Origin: Streptomyces sp. NBC_00536
GTDB taxonomy: Bacteria > Actinomycetota > Actinomycetes > Streptomycetales > Streptomycetaceae
Length of the DNA stretch: 64,000 bases
Direction of reading: 5' to 3'
NCBI RefSeq assembly: GCF_036346295.1
Contig: NZ_CP107819.1
Location: 3,286,001-3,350,000 of the forward strand
Under the pieces are notes generated by a model that was not told the DNA's origin, ran no database searches, and saw only the letters and a list, made by a program, of their open reading frames with translations. The position numbers and the translations under genes are program-made. Shown one piece after another: positions 36,817-45,860 of the stretch; positions within the stretch are counted from its first letter, which is position 1, and each line of letters opens with the position of its first letter.

Positions 36817-37659
36817 CTACTCCACGAACAAGGACCGGGCGGCGGCCTTGGCGTCGAAGGCCTCCAGCCGGGCCTGCGCGTCCGGCAGCGCGTCCGCCAT
36901 CGACTCCAGCAGCACCCGCCCCAGGAGCATCGGCGCGCACGCCGTGTCGAAGGCCAGCCCGGTGCCGACCGGGGCCGGGATCAGCAGGTCCGAGTGCCGG
37001 GCGACCGGCGCGAAGGCCGAATCGGCGACCGTGACCACCTTCAGGCCCGCCGTACGGGCGTACTCCAGGGCCGCCACCACCTCGCGCGGGTGCCGGGGCA
37101 GCGCGAAGCACAGCAGCGCCGAGGCCCCGGATCCGGCCGCCGCGTCGATCCGGTCGGCCAGCATCGAACCGCCCTCGTCCAGCAGCCGTACGTCCGGGTG
37201 CACCTTCCCCGCGAAGTACGCGAACCCGCGCGCCTGCGAGGACGCGGCCCGCAGCCCCAGCACCGGCAGCGGCACCGAACCGGCCAGCAGGCGCCCCGCC
37301 TCCTCGACGGGCCCCGGGTCGGCGAGCATCGCCGAGAGGTGCCGCAGGTTGTCGATCTCGGCCTGGACGGCCTGCTGGTAGGAGTTGTACGAGTCGCTGC
37401 CGGACGCGCCGGGGCGGCTGGCGGGGGCCACCTCGCGCAGGTGCCGGCGCAGCGCCGGGTACCCGTCGAAGCCGAGGGCCACCGCGAAGCGGGTCACCGA
37501 CGGCTGGCTGACCCCGGCCAGTTCGGCCAGCTCGACACTGGAGAGGAACGGCACCTCGGCCGCCCCGCGCACCATGCAGTGGGCGATCCGCCGCTGGGTC
37601 GGCGTCAGCCGGTGCCCCTCGAACAGCTTCTGCAGCCGTGCCGCCGGGCTGTCGCTCAT
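36817..37659 (-). CDS. MurR/RpiR family transcriptional regulator
   Basis: 280-residue regulator: N-terminal HTH_6 domain (PTQRRIAHCMVRGAAEVPFL...ELAELAGVSQPSVTRFAVALGFDGYPALRRHL) and a C-terminal SIS domain (about 110-260), usually binding phosphosugars but in some members amino-acid-pathway ligands. ATG 37659 has GGAGGGGG just upstream. Convergent with the decarboxylase. Motif sharing with the hutU promoter suggests it regulates histidine use and itself. Confidence 0.9.
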   Translation of the reverse strand: MSDSPAARLQKLFEGHRLTPTQRRIAHCMVRGAAEVPFLSSVELAELAGVSQPSVTRFAVALGFDGYPALRRHLREVAPASRPGASGSDSYNSYQQAVQAEIDNLRHLSAMLADPGPVEEAGRLLAGSVPLPVLGLRAASSQARGFAYFAGKVHPDVRLLDEGGSMLADRIDAAAGSGASALLCFALPRHPREVVAALEYARTAGLKVVTVADSAFAPVARHSDLLIPAPVGTGLAFDTACAPMLLGRVLLESMADALPDAQARLEAFDAKAAARSLFVE

Positions 37660-37687
37660 CCCGCCCCCTCCGTCCCGTGTTCCCCTC

Positions 37688-37706
37688 GGATATTCAGTCA
37701 AACAGC
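37688..37706. promoter_or_regulatory. candidate RpiR operator upstream of rpiR
   Basis: Minus-strand GCTGTTTGACTGAATATCC, 29-47 bp before the regulator's ATG, sharing TTGACTGAA and the preceding GCTGTT with the hutU site. Confidence 0.45.
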
Positions 37707-37823
37707 ACTCTGCATGCGGTTATGCAGGACGGCAAGCCCGTCCCGCTCCGCGGATCGGGAACGGGTCGGGATACGGGGGCTACCCCCAGTGCCGCGCCCC
37801 TGCCCCCTCCCTAGCCTGAAGGC

Positions 37824-38192
37824 ATGGAACCCCACACCCACGCCCACACCCAAGAGCTGAAGAAGGACTTCGACGCCACCTTGCGGGCCCGCGGGGAGCT
37901 GGGGCCCGAGTACGAGGCGGCGCTCGTCGACTCGTTCGTCGAGAAGGTGGACACCCAGGTCCGGCGGCGCCTGGCCGAACAGCGCCTGCACGAGGCCCGA
38001 GGCCACGCGCCCGCCTCGTCCCTCCCCAACTTCGGCGAACGCTTCGGCTTCGCGATGGTCACCCTTGTCCTGGCGATCCCCCTGTCCGCGATCGGCGCCG
38101 CCAACGCGGGCCTGAGCGGGCTCCTGGTCTCCTGGGCGGGCATCCTGGGCGTGAACCTGGCCCACGCCAAACCGTGGCGCCGAGCGGAATAG
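37824..38192 (+). CDS. small membrane protein, function unknown
   Basis: 122 residues: a helical, charged N-terminal ~70 residues (LKKDFDATLRARGELGPEYEAALVDSFVEKVD) followed by two hydrophobic segments (FGFAMVTLVLAIPLSAIGAAN; LSGLLVSWAGILGVNLAHA). Such short integral proteins are widely conserved in streptomycetes; no function is known to me. ATG 37824, divergent from rpiR. Confidence 0.75.
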   Translation: MEPHTHAHTQELKKDFDATLRARGELGPEYEAALVDSFVEKVDTQVRRRLAEQRLHEARGHAPASSLPNFGERFGFAMVTLVLAIPLSAIGAANAGLSGLLVSWAGILGVNLAHAKPWRRAE

Positions 38193-38269
38193 CCTTCCGG
38201 GCCCGGCCCGTGCCTCCGGCGGCGCCTGGACGTGCCCCGGAGCGGAGCCCCGAACCCGAGCGGAGTCGG

Positions 38270-38645
38270 ACGCACCCCCGCGCCTCAAACGCCGGCGAGG
38301 CTGAATGTGCCCCGCGCCAGCGATCCGAACTCGGGCAGGATCCGGCCCGCCCCTGCCTCCGGCGGCGCCTCAAACGCCGGCGGGGCTGAATGTGCCTGGG
38401 CCGGAATTGCGCTCGCCAGGGAGGGACTTCCGGTTGCGGCCGTGGAGCTTCGGGCCGCAGCCCGGGGGGGGCACCCTCAGCCTCGCCGGCGTTTGAGGCG
38501 CCGCCGGAGGCACACCCAGCCTCGCGGGCGTTCGGGCCGCCGCCCGGGGGCAAATCCAGCCTCGCCGGCGTTTGAGGCGCCGCCGGAGGCACACCCAGCC
38601 CCGCCGGCGATTGAGGCGCCGCCGGAGGCCGGGAGGGGGCGGGCG
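38270..38645. repeat. cluster of dispersed intergenic repeats
   Basis: Two forward copies (38278-38310 and 38366-38399, CGCCTCAAACGCCGGCG...GGCTGAATGTGCC) face four reverse copies (38477-38513, 38517-38553, 38556-38592, 38596-38632, CAGCCTCGCCGGCGTTTGAG then GCGCCGCCGGAGGCACACCC or variants). The whole lies between convergent genes. Confidence 0.85.
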
Positions 38646-38970
38646 TAGACCGTTCGTCGGCGGGTCCGGGCGGAGCCCGGGGGGAACAGGGGAGCGTATG
38701 GCGGGGACCGCCGCACCCCCGGGCGACCGGGGGGCGGGACGACGGCGGTCCCCGCGAAGGACACGGTCCGGGTCAGGGCCGTCCGCGTCCAAGGCGTCAG
38801 ACGGTCCGGGAGCCGCTCCGGATGCGTAAGACACCGCTCGTGGCGCCGGAGGAACCGGGAGGGTTCCGTTCCCGGAGCCTCGGTTCCTTCCGACGACCAC
38901 CACTGTGCCGGAGCCGTGTTAAGCCGGTGCTGCCGTCACGTGTCGGGCCCGTACCGATTGCGCGAAGCGA
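38646..38970. other. intergenic remainder with one strong hairpin
   Basis: A 13-bp perfect inverted pair GCGGGGACCGCCG (38701-38713) and CGGCGGTCCCCGC (38743-38755) with a 29-base loop; it could act as terminator for either convergent gene. No supported ORF. Confidence 0.5.
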
Positions 38971-40356
38971 CTACTTCGCGCCGCGCGCCAGGAACGCCAG
39001 CAGGTCCTGACGGCTCACCACACCGGTCGGCTTGCCCTCGACGAGGACGATCGCCGCGTCGGCCGTGCCGAGGACCCTCATCAGTTCGGCCACGGACTCG
39101 CCGGAGCCGACCTGCGGCAGCGGCGCGCTCATGTGCTTCTCCAGCGGGTCGCTCAGCGAGGCCCGCTGCGCGAACAGCGCCGACAGGAGTTCCTTCTCCA
39201 CCACCGACCCGATGACCTCCGCGGCCATCACGTCCGGGTGACCGGCCCCCGGCTTGACGATCGGCATCTGCGAGACGCCGTACTCGCGCAGCACCTCGAT
39301 GGCCTCCCCGACGGTCTCCTCGGGGTGCATGTGGACGAGGGAGGGGATGCCGCCCTCCTTGTCGGCGAGGACCGCGCCGATGCGGGCGGCGGGGCCCGCT
39401 TCCTCCAGGAAGCCGTGCCCGGCCATCCACTCGTCGCTGAAGATCTTGCTGAGGTAGCCGCGGCCGCTGTCGGGCAGCAGGACGACGACCACGTCGTCCG
39501 GCCCGAGGCCCTCGGCGGCCTTGAGCGCGGCGACGACGGCCATGCCGCAGGAACCGCCGACCAGCAGGCCCTCTTCCTTGGCGAGGCGGCGGGTCATCTG
39601 GAAGGAGTCCTTGTCGGACACCGCGATGATCTCGTCCGTCACGTTGCGGTCGTAGGCGCTCGGCCAGAAGTCCTCGCCGACGCCCTCGACGAGGTACGGA
39701 CGGCCCGAGCCGCCGGAGTAGACCGAGCCCTCGGGGTCGGCGCCGATGACCTTGACCTTGCCGCCGGACACCTCCTTCAGGTACCCGCCGGTGCCGGAGA
39801 TCGTGCCGCCCGTGCCGACGCCGGCCACGAAGTGGGTGATCTTCCCGTCCGTCTGCTCCCACAGCTCGGGACCGGTGGTCTCGTAGTGCGAGCGCGGGTT
39901 GTTCGGGTTGCTGTACTGGTCGGGCTTCCACGCGCCGGGCTCGCGCGCGAGGCGGTCGGACACGTTGTAGTACGAGTCCGGGTGCTCGGGGTCGACGGCG
40001 GTCGGGCAGACCACGACCTCGGCGCCGTACGCGCGCATCACGTTGATCTTGTCCATCGAGACCTTGTCAGGACAGACGAAGATGCACTTGTAGCCCTTCT
40101 GCTGGGCCACGATGGCGAGTCCTACACCGGTGTTGCCGCTGGTCGGCTCCACGATGGTGCCACCGGGCTTGAGCGCTCCGCTCTGCTCGGCCGCCTCGAT
40201 CATGCGAACGGCGATGCGGTCCTTCACGGACCCGCCCGGATTGAAGTACTCGACCTTGGCCAGGACGGTGGCCTGGATGCCTTCGGTCACACGGTTGAGC
40301 TTCACCAGCGGGGTGTTGCCGACGAGGCTGATCATCGAGTCGTGGAATTGCACCAT
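38971..40356 (-). CDS. cbs: cystathionine beta-synthase
   Basis: 461-residue PLP enzyme of the cysteine synthase/CBS family joining serine (or O-acetylserine) and homocysteine (or sulfide). Catalytic domain: ISLVGNTPLVKLNRVTEG, PLP lysine in FNPGGSVKDRIAVRM, TSGNTGVGLAIVA and the PLP phosphate loop GVGTGGTISGTGGYL. The C-terminal ~130 residues are two CBS domains (IPSLVHMHPEETVGEAIEVL; APLPQVGSGESVAELMRVL), placing it with true CBS. ATG 40356 with GGAG upstream; divergent from SGNH hydrolase. Confidence 0.94.
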   Translation of the reverse strand: MVQFHDSMISLVGNTPLVKLNRVTEGIQATVLAKVEYFNPGGSVKDRIAVRMIEAAEQSGALKPGGTIVEPTSGNTGVGLAIVAQQKGYKCIFVCPDKVSMDKINVMRAYGAEVVVCPTAVDPEHPDSYYNVSDRLAREPGAWKPDQYSNPNNPRSHYETTGPELWEQTDGKITHFVAGVGTGGTISGTGGYLKEVSGGKVKVIGADPEGSVYSGGSGRPYLVEGVGEDFWPSAYDRNVTDEIIAVSDKDSFQMTRRLAKEEGLLVGGSCGMAVVAALKAAEGLGPDDVVVVLLPDSGRGYLSKIFSDEWMAGHGFLEEAGPAARIGAVLADKEGGIPSLVHMHPEETVGEAIEVLREYGVSQMPIVKPGAGHPDVMAAEVIGSVVEKELLSALFAQRASLSDPLEKHMSAPLPQVGSGESVAELMRVLGTADAAIVLVEGKPTGVVSRQDLLAFLARGAK

Positions 40357-40477
40357 GTTCTCCAAGGAGGGGACTCCACGGGTTCTCCGGGAGGTCTGGT
40401 CAGACTAAGCGGAAAGGGATTGGAGCAGCGGCACTACGGGGCAGGTAAGCCAGCAGAGGCAAGGAGGGTGACCTGAA

Positions 40478-41524
40478 GTGTCGAGGGCGAGAACGGCCCG
40501 CCGGATCGCGGCGGGCGCGGCGTACGGCGGCGGCGGGCTCGGTCTGCTCGGGGCCGCCGCTGTCGGGCTGGTCGTGGCGGAGGTCCAGCTGGCGAAGCGG
40601 ACCGTGGGCGTCGGCCTGCCGGATCCGCCGCGCGCGGACGGGCTGTACGGGAGCGAGTTCGGCGGCCCTGAGCTGAGTCCCGGCCCGCTGCGCCTCGCCA
40701 TGCTCGGCGATTCCACGGCGGCGGGGCTCGGCGTGCGGCGGGCCCGGCAGACCCCGGCGGCGCTGCTGGCCTCGGGGCTGGCCGCGGTGGCGGAGCGCCC
40801 GGTGCGGCTGCGGAACGTGGCGCTGTCGGGGGCCATGTCGGACGACCTCGACCGGCAGGTGTCGCTGCTGCTGGACCACGGCGAGAAGGCCCCCGATGTG
40901 GCCGTCGTGATGATCGGGGCCAATGACGTGACCCGCAGGATGCCGCCGACCCAGTCGGTGCGGCTGCTGACGGCCGCGGTGAAGCGGCTGCGGCTGGCGG
41001 GGACCGAGGTCGTGGTGGGCACCTGTCCCGACCTGGGCACGATCGAGCCGGTGTACCAGCCGCTGCGCTGGGTGGCCCGCCGGGTGTCCCGGCAGCTGGC
41101 CGCCGCGCAGACCATCGGGGTGGTGGCCCAGGGCGGCCGTACGGTCTCGATGGGGGACCTGCTGGGCCCGGAGTTCGCCGCGAATCCGCGCGAGATGTTC
41201 GGCCCGGACTCCTACCACCCGTCCGCCGAGGGGTACGCGACCGCCGCGATGGCCGTGCTGCCGACCCTGTGCGCGACGCTCTCGCTCTGGCCCGAATCCG
41301 ACCGCCTCGACGTCTCCCGCGACGAGGACATGCTCCCGGTGGCCAAGGCGGCCTCGGCCGCCGCGAACCAGGCGGGCACCGAGGTCACGGCCGCCCGCGC
41401 GCCCTGGGCCCTGCTCAAGCACCGGCGGCGCCGGCGGCTGCCGGAGGCCGCCTCGCAGCCGGACGTCGACCGGGCGGCCCCGGGCGCCCCCTCAAGCCCG
41501 TCAGGGGGCCCCTCCCAGCGGTAG
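40478..41524 (+). CDS. SGNH/GDSL hydrolase
   Basis: 348-residue GDSL-type hydrolase. Block I LAMLGDSTAAGLGVRRARQT (Ser nucleophile), Gly in RNVALSGAM, block III MIGANDVTRR (GxND) and catalytic Asp-His in DSYHPSAEGYA are all present. A short N-terminal hydrophobic segment (GAAYGGGGLGLLGAAAVGLVV) suggests membrane anchoring with the domain outside. The C-terminal 80 residues are low complexity. GTG start 40478 with AAGGAGG 10 nt upstream. Confidence 0.9.
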   Translation: MSRARTARRIAAGAAYGGGGLGLLGAAAVGLVVAEVQLAKRTVGVGLPDPPRADGLYGSEFGGPELSPGPLRLAMLGDSTAAGLGVRRARQTPAALLASGLAAVAERPVRLRNVALSGAMSDDLDRQVSLLLDHGEKAPDVAVVMIGANDVTRRMPPTQSVRLLTAAVKRLRLAGTEVVVGTCPDLGTIEPVYQPLRWVARRVSRQLAAAQTIGVVAQGGRTVSMGDLLGPEFAANPREMFGPDSYHPSAEGYATAAMAVLPTLCATLSLWPESDRLDVSRDEDMLPVAKAASAAANQAGTEVTAARAPWALLKHRRRRRLPEAASQPDVDRAAPGAPSSPSGGPSQR

Positions 41525-41604
41525 CTGGGGGAGTTTGAGGACCCGCCGGAGGCCCGACCGAGCCGCACCCGGCTCCCGTACCCCGGCCTCGAAGCGTGCC
41601 TGCG

Positions 41605-41655
41605 GGCCTGACTGCCCTCCGGGGGCGCCTCAAACGCCGGCGGGGCTGAAATTCC
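41605..41655 (+). repeat. dispersed intergenic repeat copy
   Basis: CCTCCGGGGGCGCCTCAAAC then GCCGGCGGGGCTGAAATT, same orientation as the copy at 15789, between SGNH hydrolase and thiolase genes. Confidence 0.85.
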
Positions 41656-41763
41656 GCCCCGGTGCGGTGCTCGTCACATGGCAAGGTCGGTGACCTCGAC
41701 GGTACGGGCCGGTAACTTCACTTGCGGTCCCGGCACAACCGCAACCCACCCCTTGGAGTCCCG

Positions 41764-42981
41764 ATGCCCGAAGCCGTCATCGTTTCCACCGCCCGCTCTC
41801 CCATCGGCCGGGCCTTCAAGGGCTCCCTCAAGGACCTCCGCCCGGACGACCTGACCGCGACGATCATCCAGGCCGCCCTCGCGAAGGTCCCGGAGCTGGA
41901 CCCGCGCGACATCGACGACCTGATGCTCGGCTGTGGTCTCCCGGGCGGCGAGCAGGGCAGCAACCTGGGCCGGATCGTCGCCGTGCAGATGGGCATGGAC
42001 CACCTGCCGGGCCTCACCCTCACCCGTTACTGCTCCTCCTCCCTCCAGACCTCCCGCATGGCCCTGCACGCCATCAAGGCGGGCGAGGGCGACGTCTTCA
42101 TCTCGGCGGGCGTGGAGATGGTCTCCCGGTCCATCCACGGCTCCTCGGACATCCGCGAGACCCACAACCCGCTCTTCGCCGACGCCGAGGCCCGTACGGC
42201 CGAGGTCGCCGCGAGTGAGGGCGCGTCCTGGCACGACCCGCGCGAGGACGGCCTGATCCCGGACGCGTACATCGCGATGGGGCAGACGGCCGAGAACCTG
42301 GCCCGCCTCAAGGGCGTGACCCGCCAGGACATGGACGAGTTCGGCGTCCGTTCGCAGAACCTCGCCGAGGCCGCCATCAAGAACGGCTTCTGGGAGCGCG
42401 AGATCACCCCGGTGACGACGCCGGACGGCACCGTGGTCAGCGCGGACGACGGCCCGCGCGCCGGGGTCACCCTGGAGGGCGTGCAGGGCCTCAAGCCCGT
42501 CTTCCGCCCCGACGGCCTGGTCACGGCCGGCAACTGCTGCCCGCTGAACGACGGCGCGGCCGCGCTGGTCATCATGAGCGACACCAAGGCGCGGGAGCTG
42601 GGCCTGACCCCGCTGGCCCGGATCGTCTCCACCGGCGTCACCGGCCTCTCCCCCGAGATCATGGGCCTCGGCCCGGTCGAGGCGTCGAAGCAGGCCCTGC
42701 GGCGCGCCGGTCTGACCATCGACGACATCGACCTCGTCGAGATCAACGAGGCCTTCGCGGCCCAGGTGATCCCGTCCTACCGCGACCTCGGCGTGGACCT
42801 GGACAAGCTGAACGTCAACGGCGGAGCCATCGCCGTCGGTCACCCGTTCGGGATGACCGGTGCGCGGATCACCGGCACCCTGATCAACAGCCTCCAGTTC
42901 CACGACAAGCAGTTCGGCCTGGAGACGATGTGCGTGGGCGGCGGCCAGGGCATGGCCATGGTCATCGAGCGCCTGAGCTGA
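41764..42981 (+). CDS. acetyl-CoA acetyltransferase (thiolase)
   Basis: 405-residue thiolase family enzyme. Nucleophilic Cys in TRYCSSSLQTSRMALHAI, VEINEAFAAQVIPSY, His in GGAIAVGHPFGMTGARI, and second Cys in TMCVGGGQGMAMVIE. Length matches biosynthetic/degradative thiolases; direction cannot be told. TTGGAG lies before ATG 41764. It is a single gene. Confidence 0.95.
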   Translation: MPEAVIVSTARSPIGRAFKGSLKDLRPDDLTATIIQAALAKVPELDPRDIDDLMLGCGLPGGEQGSNLGRIVAVQMGMDHLPGLTLTRYCSSSLQTSRMALHAIKAGEGDVFISAGVEMVSRSIHGSSDIRETHNPLFADAEARTAEVAASEGASWHDPREDGLIPDAYIAMGQTAENLARLKGVTRQDMDEFGVRSQNLAEAAIKNGFWEREITPVTTPDGTVVSADDGPRAGVTLEGVQGLKPVFRPDGLVTAGNCCPLNDGAAALVIMSDTKARELGLTPLARIVSTGVTGLSPEIMGLGPVEASKQALRRAGLTIDDIDLVEINEAFAAQVIPSYRDLGVDLDKLNVNGGAIAVGHPFGMTGARITGTLINSLQFHDKQFGLETMCVGGGQGMAMVIERLS

Positions 42982-43095
42982 CCTACAGCTAGATCACTCT
43001 CCTCGGGGCCCAGACGCCCCAAGGAAAACCCGCAGATCCTTACGTCGTACTGACACCGGATCTAATCCCGTCGCGGCCGACCTGTGACCGAATCT

Positions 43096-43124
43096 CCCCC
43101 AGGATGTGACCTATGTCCTGGGGG
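43096..43124. terminator. hairpin downstream of thiolase
   Basis: 9-bp stem CCCCCAGGA / TCCTGGGGG with 11-nt loop, in the 294-bp gap between thiolase and the next gene. Could be a terminator or part of the next gene's leader. Confidence 0.45.
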
Positions 43125-43275
43125 TTCGGCATTTCCGCAGGTCAGAGCACATCCGACCACAGGGTCCGGGACGAAAGACCTGTCCAATTCATGACGTAAT
43201 GCACTGCACCCCATTCCCAGGGGAGGACATGCTGATGTAGGAAGTCGGGGGATCGAATACATCAGGAGTTAGTCA

Positions 43276-44103
43276 GTGAGCGCCATGTCTCTTGCCCTGC
43301 TGCTGACCACGGCCGCTGCCACGGCCGTGGGCGCCGCCGCGCTGCACGCAGTCCACGGCCTGCGCAAGCAGGTCACGGCCCTGCGCGCCGAGCTGGCGGT
43401 TCCGGCGCACCCCCGTGCCATGACCGTGCCGCACGCCCGCAGCGCCGTCGTGTCTCCGGCCTCGGAGATACGGGCCGCCGTGGCCGAGGCCCTCGCCGAG
43501 GAGCGCGAGCGCGAGCTGGCCGAGGCGCGTGCCTTCTGGGCCGCGCAGGAGGCCCGTGACGCCGCCGACGCCCCGTCGCTGCTGGGCGGTCTGCCCGGGC
43601 TCGGTGAGGTCGGCGACGAGAGCCCCGTCTTCCTGCCCCGGCAGGCGGACCTGGTGGGCCTGGAGCCCGTCCTGGGCGACGAGGCCGACGACTACGCCTA
43701 CCCCGAGGACTCCGCCGAGCTGGCCGCGGCCCGCCGCCGCCACCCCTCGCACCCCGACTTCGTGCCGGTCCAGGCCTCCGCGCCGGGCGCCGACCACGAG
43801 CGCACCGTCAACCGGCTGGAAGAGCTGGCGGAGGCCCGTACGGCACTGGCCGACGTCCGCCCCGGCCCGCTGGGCACCCTCGACGTGTACGTCTTCACCG
43901 ACGGCACCACGCTGTGCATGACCCCGGGCCACCGGGAGACCGCGGAGCGCCTGGCCGAGGCGCTGCGCTCGGGCACCGCGCCGGTCCTGCTGGGCGGCTC
44001 GGGCATCTCCGGCGCCTACGCGCTGACCTTCTCCTGCGGTGATGCCGGGGACCCCGACGACAACGTCTACATCCTGGCCGACCGGGTCATCGCATCGCTC
44101 TGA
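43276..44103 (+). CDS. conserved actinobacterial membrane-associated hypothetical protein
   Basis: 275 residues with one N-terminal hydrophobic segment (MSLALLLTTAAATAVGAAAL), then a charged helical stretch with likely coiled coil (SEIRAAVAEALAEERERELAEARAFW), an acidic middle, and a C-terminal beta-rich domain (GTLDVYVFTDGTTLCMTPGHRETAERLAEAL...GAYALTFSCGD). Function unknown. GTG 43276 has AGGAG 7 nt upstream. It overlaps the next, convergent gene by 17 bp. Confidence 0.78.
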   Translation: MSAMSLALLLTTAAATAVGAAALHAVHGLRKQVTALRAELAVPAHPRAMTVPHARSAVVSPASEIRAAVAEALAEERERELAEARAFWAAQEARDAADAPSLLGGLPGLGEVGDESPVFLPRQADLVGLEPVLGDEADDYAYPEDSAELAAARRRHPSHPDFVPVQASAPGADHERTVNRLEELAEARTALADVRPGPLGTLDVYVFTDGTTLCMTPGHRETAERLAEALRSGTAPVLLGGSGISGAYALTFSCGDAGDPDDNVYILADRVIASL

Positions 44104-44416
44104 CTTCCGCCTGCTCCACCAGTCGTACGGCCTCGTCCAGCACCTCGGACGGGGCCTTCGCTGTGCGCAGGGCTTCGGCCAGGTCCAGGCCGGCCACGGC
44201 CAGCTGGTCGCCGACGACGAAGATCCCGTCGTCGGGCATCTCGTGCGGCGCGGCCCCGCCGGTGAGGCCTTCCAGGCGCTGCGCCCGTACGGACAGCTCG
44301 CGGGCGAGGGCCAGGCCCTCGGCGGCGGCGCCGCGCTGGAGGCGGCTCTGCGGAGCGGAGCGGAGCCGGTCGGCGAAACGTTCCACGACGGCGGTCAAGG
44401 GCGACGTATCAAGCAC
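44087..44416 (-). CDS. small hypothetical protein
   Basis: 109 residues (VLDTSPLTAVVERFADRLRS...), predicted all-helical, ending VRLVEQAEVRAMR. GTG 44416 is chosen because AAGG precedes it; a longer form from 44473 would add 19 residues. No family recognised. Convergent overlap with the preceding gene. Confidence 0.6.
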   Translation of the reverse strand: MLDTSPLTAVVERFADRLRSAPQSRLQRGAAAEGLALARELSVRAQRLEGLTGGAAPHEMPDDGIFVVGDQLAVAGLDLAEALRTAKAPSEVLDEAVRLVEQAEVRAMR

Positions 44417-44517
44417 CCGGCCGACCTTACGCGCCGTCCCGGCACCATTGCCAACGGGCGAACGGTCAGGCACGGTGACGTGAAGAGAACAGCACGGCGA
44501 TACCTCCGGAGGCGCCC

Positions 44518-44748
44518 ATGTCCGTAGAGTTCTCCGAGCCCACCCACCGGAACATGATCTCCAGAATCCCCCAGACCACCGGTCGTGATCTTTCCGACTG
44601 GCTCCGCACCGTCGACGAGGGCCCCTCCCTCATCCGGTTCGAGGAGAAGGTCAGCTGGCTGCTCGGCGCGCACGAGCTGTCGTACGGCCAGGCCAAGGCG
44701 ATCATCCACGAGTACGACCTGCGCAGGGCCGCCAGGAAGTTCGGCTGA
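44518..44748 (+). CDS. DUF4287 domain protein
   Basis: 76-residue protein with the DUF4287 pattern: TGRDLSDWLRTVDEGPSLIRFEEKVSWLLGAHELSYGQAKAIIHEYDLRRAARKFG (shown here as a motif region, residues about 21-76). These small proteins resemble helix-rich DNA- or protein-binding units; function unknown. Downstream is a strong terminator. Confidence 0.8.
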   Translation: MSVEFSEPTHRNMISRIPQTTGRDLSDWLRTVDEGPSLIRFEEKVSWLLGAHELSYGQAKAIIHEYDLRRAARKFG

Positions 44749-44812
44749 GCACTCCCCCTGCACCCCCGTCCCCGACTTCTGCCCCCGATCCCCCACAGGC
44801 CCCCGACATGCG

Positions 44813-44847
44813 GGAAGGCCCCGCGAGCCGTGCTCGCGGGGCCTTCC
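44813..44847. terminator. bidirectional hairpin terminator
   Basis: 16-bp perfect stem 44813-44828 with 44832-44847 and CGT loop, between convergent DUF4287 and Bax-inhibitor-1 genes. Confidence 0.9.
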
Positions 44848-44863
44848 GTACACACCCGTGGTG

Positions 44864-45709
44864 CTAGTCGCCCTTGAGGATCGACAGCAGGCGCAGCAGC
44901 TCCAGGTAGATCCACACCAGGGTCATGGTGAGGCCGAAGGCCGCCAGCCAGGACTCCTCGCGGGGAGCGCCGTACTGCACGCCGTCCTCGACCTGCTTGA
45001 AGTCGAGGGCGAGGAAGCAGGCGCCCAGGATGATGCCGATGACACCGAAGAGGATGCCGAGGCCGCCGGACCGGAAGCCGAGGCCGTCGCCGCCGCCGAA
45101 GACCGAGAACAGCAGGTTGACGACCATGAGGAGCATGAAGCCCATCGCGGCGGCCATCACGAAGCCGTAGAAGCGGCGGGTGACGCGGATCCAGCGCATC
45201 TTGTACGCGAACAGGACGCCTGCGAAGACGCACATCGTGCCGAGCACGGCCTGGATGACCACGCCCGGGCTGATGTAGGTGCTCGTGGCCGAGCTGATGA
45301 CGCCGAGGAAGACGCCCTCGAACGCCGCGTAGGCCAGGATCAGCGCGGGTACCGGCTTGCGCTTGAACGACTGGACCATCGCGAGGACGAACGCGATGAG
45401 CGCCGCCCCGACGGCGATGCCGTACGACTTGTTCACGTTCGCCGGGTCGACCGGGAGGGCGATCCAGGCGAGGACCGCCGTCACGACGACCGTGCCGAGC
45501 GTCATGGCCGTACGGCTCACGACGTCGTCGATGGTCATCGCGTTGCGGTTGGCCGACGCCTGGGGCATGCCGGTCTGGGGGTCGGTCGCATACGGGTTCG
45601 TCGCGTACGGGTTGGTCGCGGTCCCGGCCTGCTGCGCGTCAAAGCCCGCGTAGCCGCCGTTGTCGCGGCTGAACCCCCGTCGCGAGAAGACCGGGTTACT
45701 GCTCCTCAT
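44864..45709 (-). CDS. Bax inhibitor-1/YccA family membrane protein
   Basis: 281-residue integral membrane protein of the BI-1/YccA family, putative proton-gated calcium leak or membrane-stress proteins. After ~70 soluble residues with an NPYATNPYATDP repeat come seven hydrophobic segments, including YAAFEGVFLGVISSATSTY and the C-terminal ALDFKQVEDGVQYGAPREESW with acidic residues. ATG 45709. The next feature upstream is bldA. Confidence 0.93.
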   Translation of the reverse strand: MRSSNPVFSRRGFSRDNGGYAGFDAQQAGTATNPYATNPYATDPQTGMPQASANRNAMTIDDVVSRTAMTLGTVVVTAVLAWIALPVDPANVNKSYGIAVGAALIAFVLAMVQSFKRKPVPALILAYAAFEGVFLGVISSATSTYISPGVVIQAVLGTMCVFAGVLFAYKMRWIRVTRRFYGFVMAAAMGFMLLMVVNLLFSVFGGGDGLGFRSGGLGILFGVIGIILGACFLALDFKQVEDGVQYGAPREESWLAAFGLTMTLVWIYLELLRLLSILKGD

Positions 45710-45860
45710 CTCACTCCTCCGTGGCCACGGTGCGCGGCCTATTGCGTCAAGAGTAATGCGTTCGCAAAAAAATCACCCTACTGCTGAAGGAGGATCTTAG
45801 GAGAAGGCATGGCGAAGCGCAGGAGTTAAGAAACGGGCAAGAAACGGGGAGGACCGGAAG

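Noticed and set aside
43276..44103. Possible riboswitch in the leader of the hypothetical gene
   Set aside because: Only one plain hairpin (43096-43124) is visible; no conserved aptamer blocks as in the rpfA leader.
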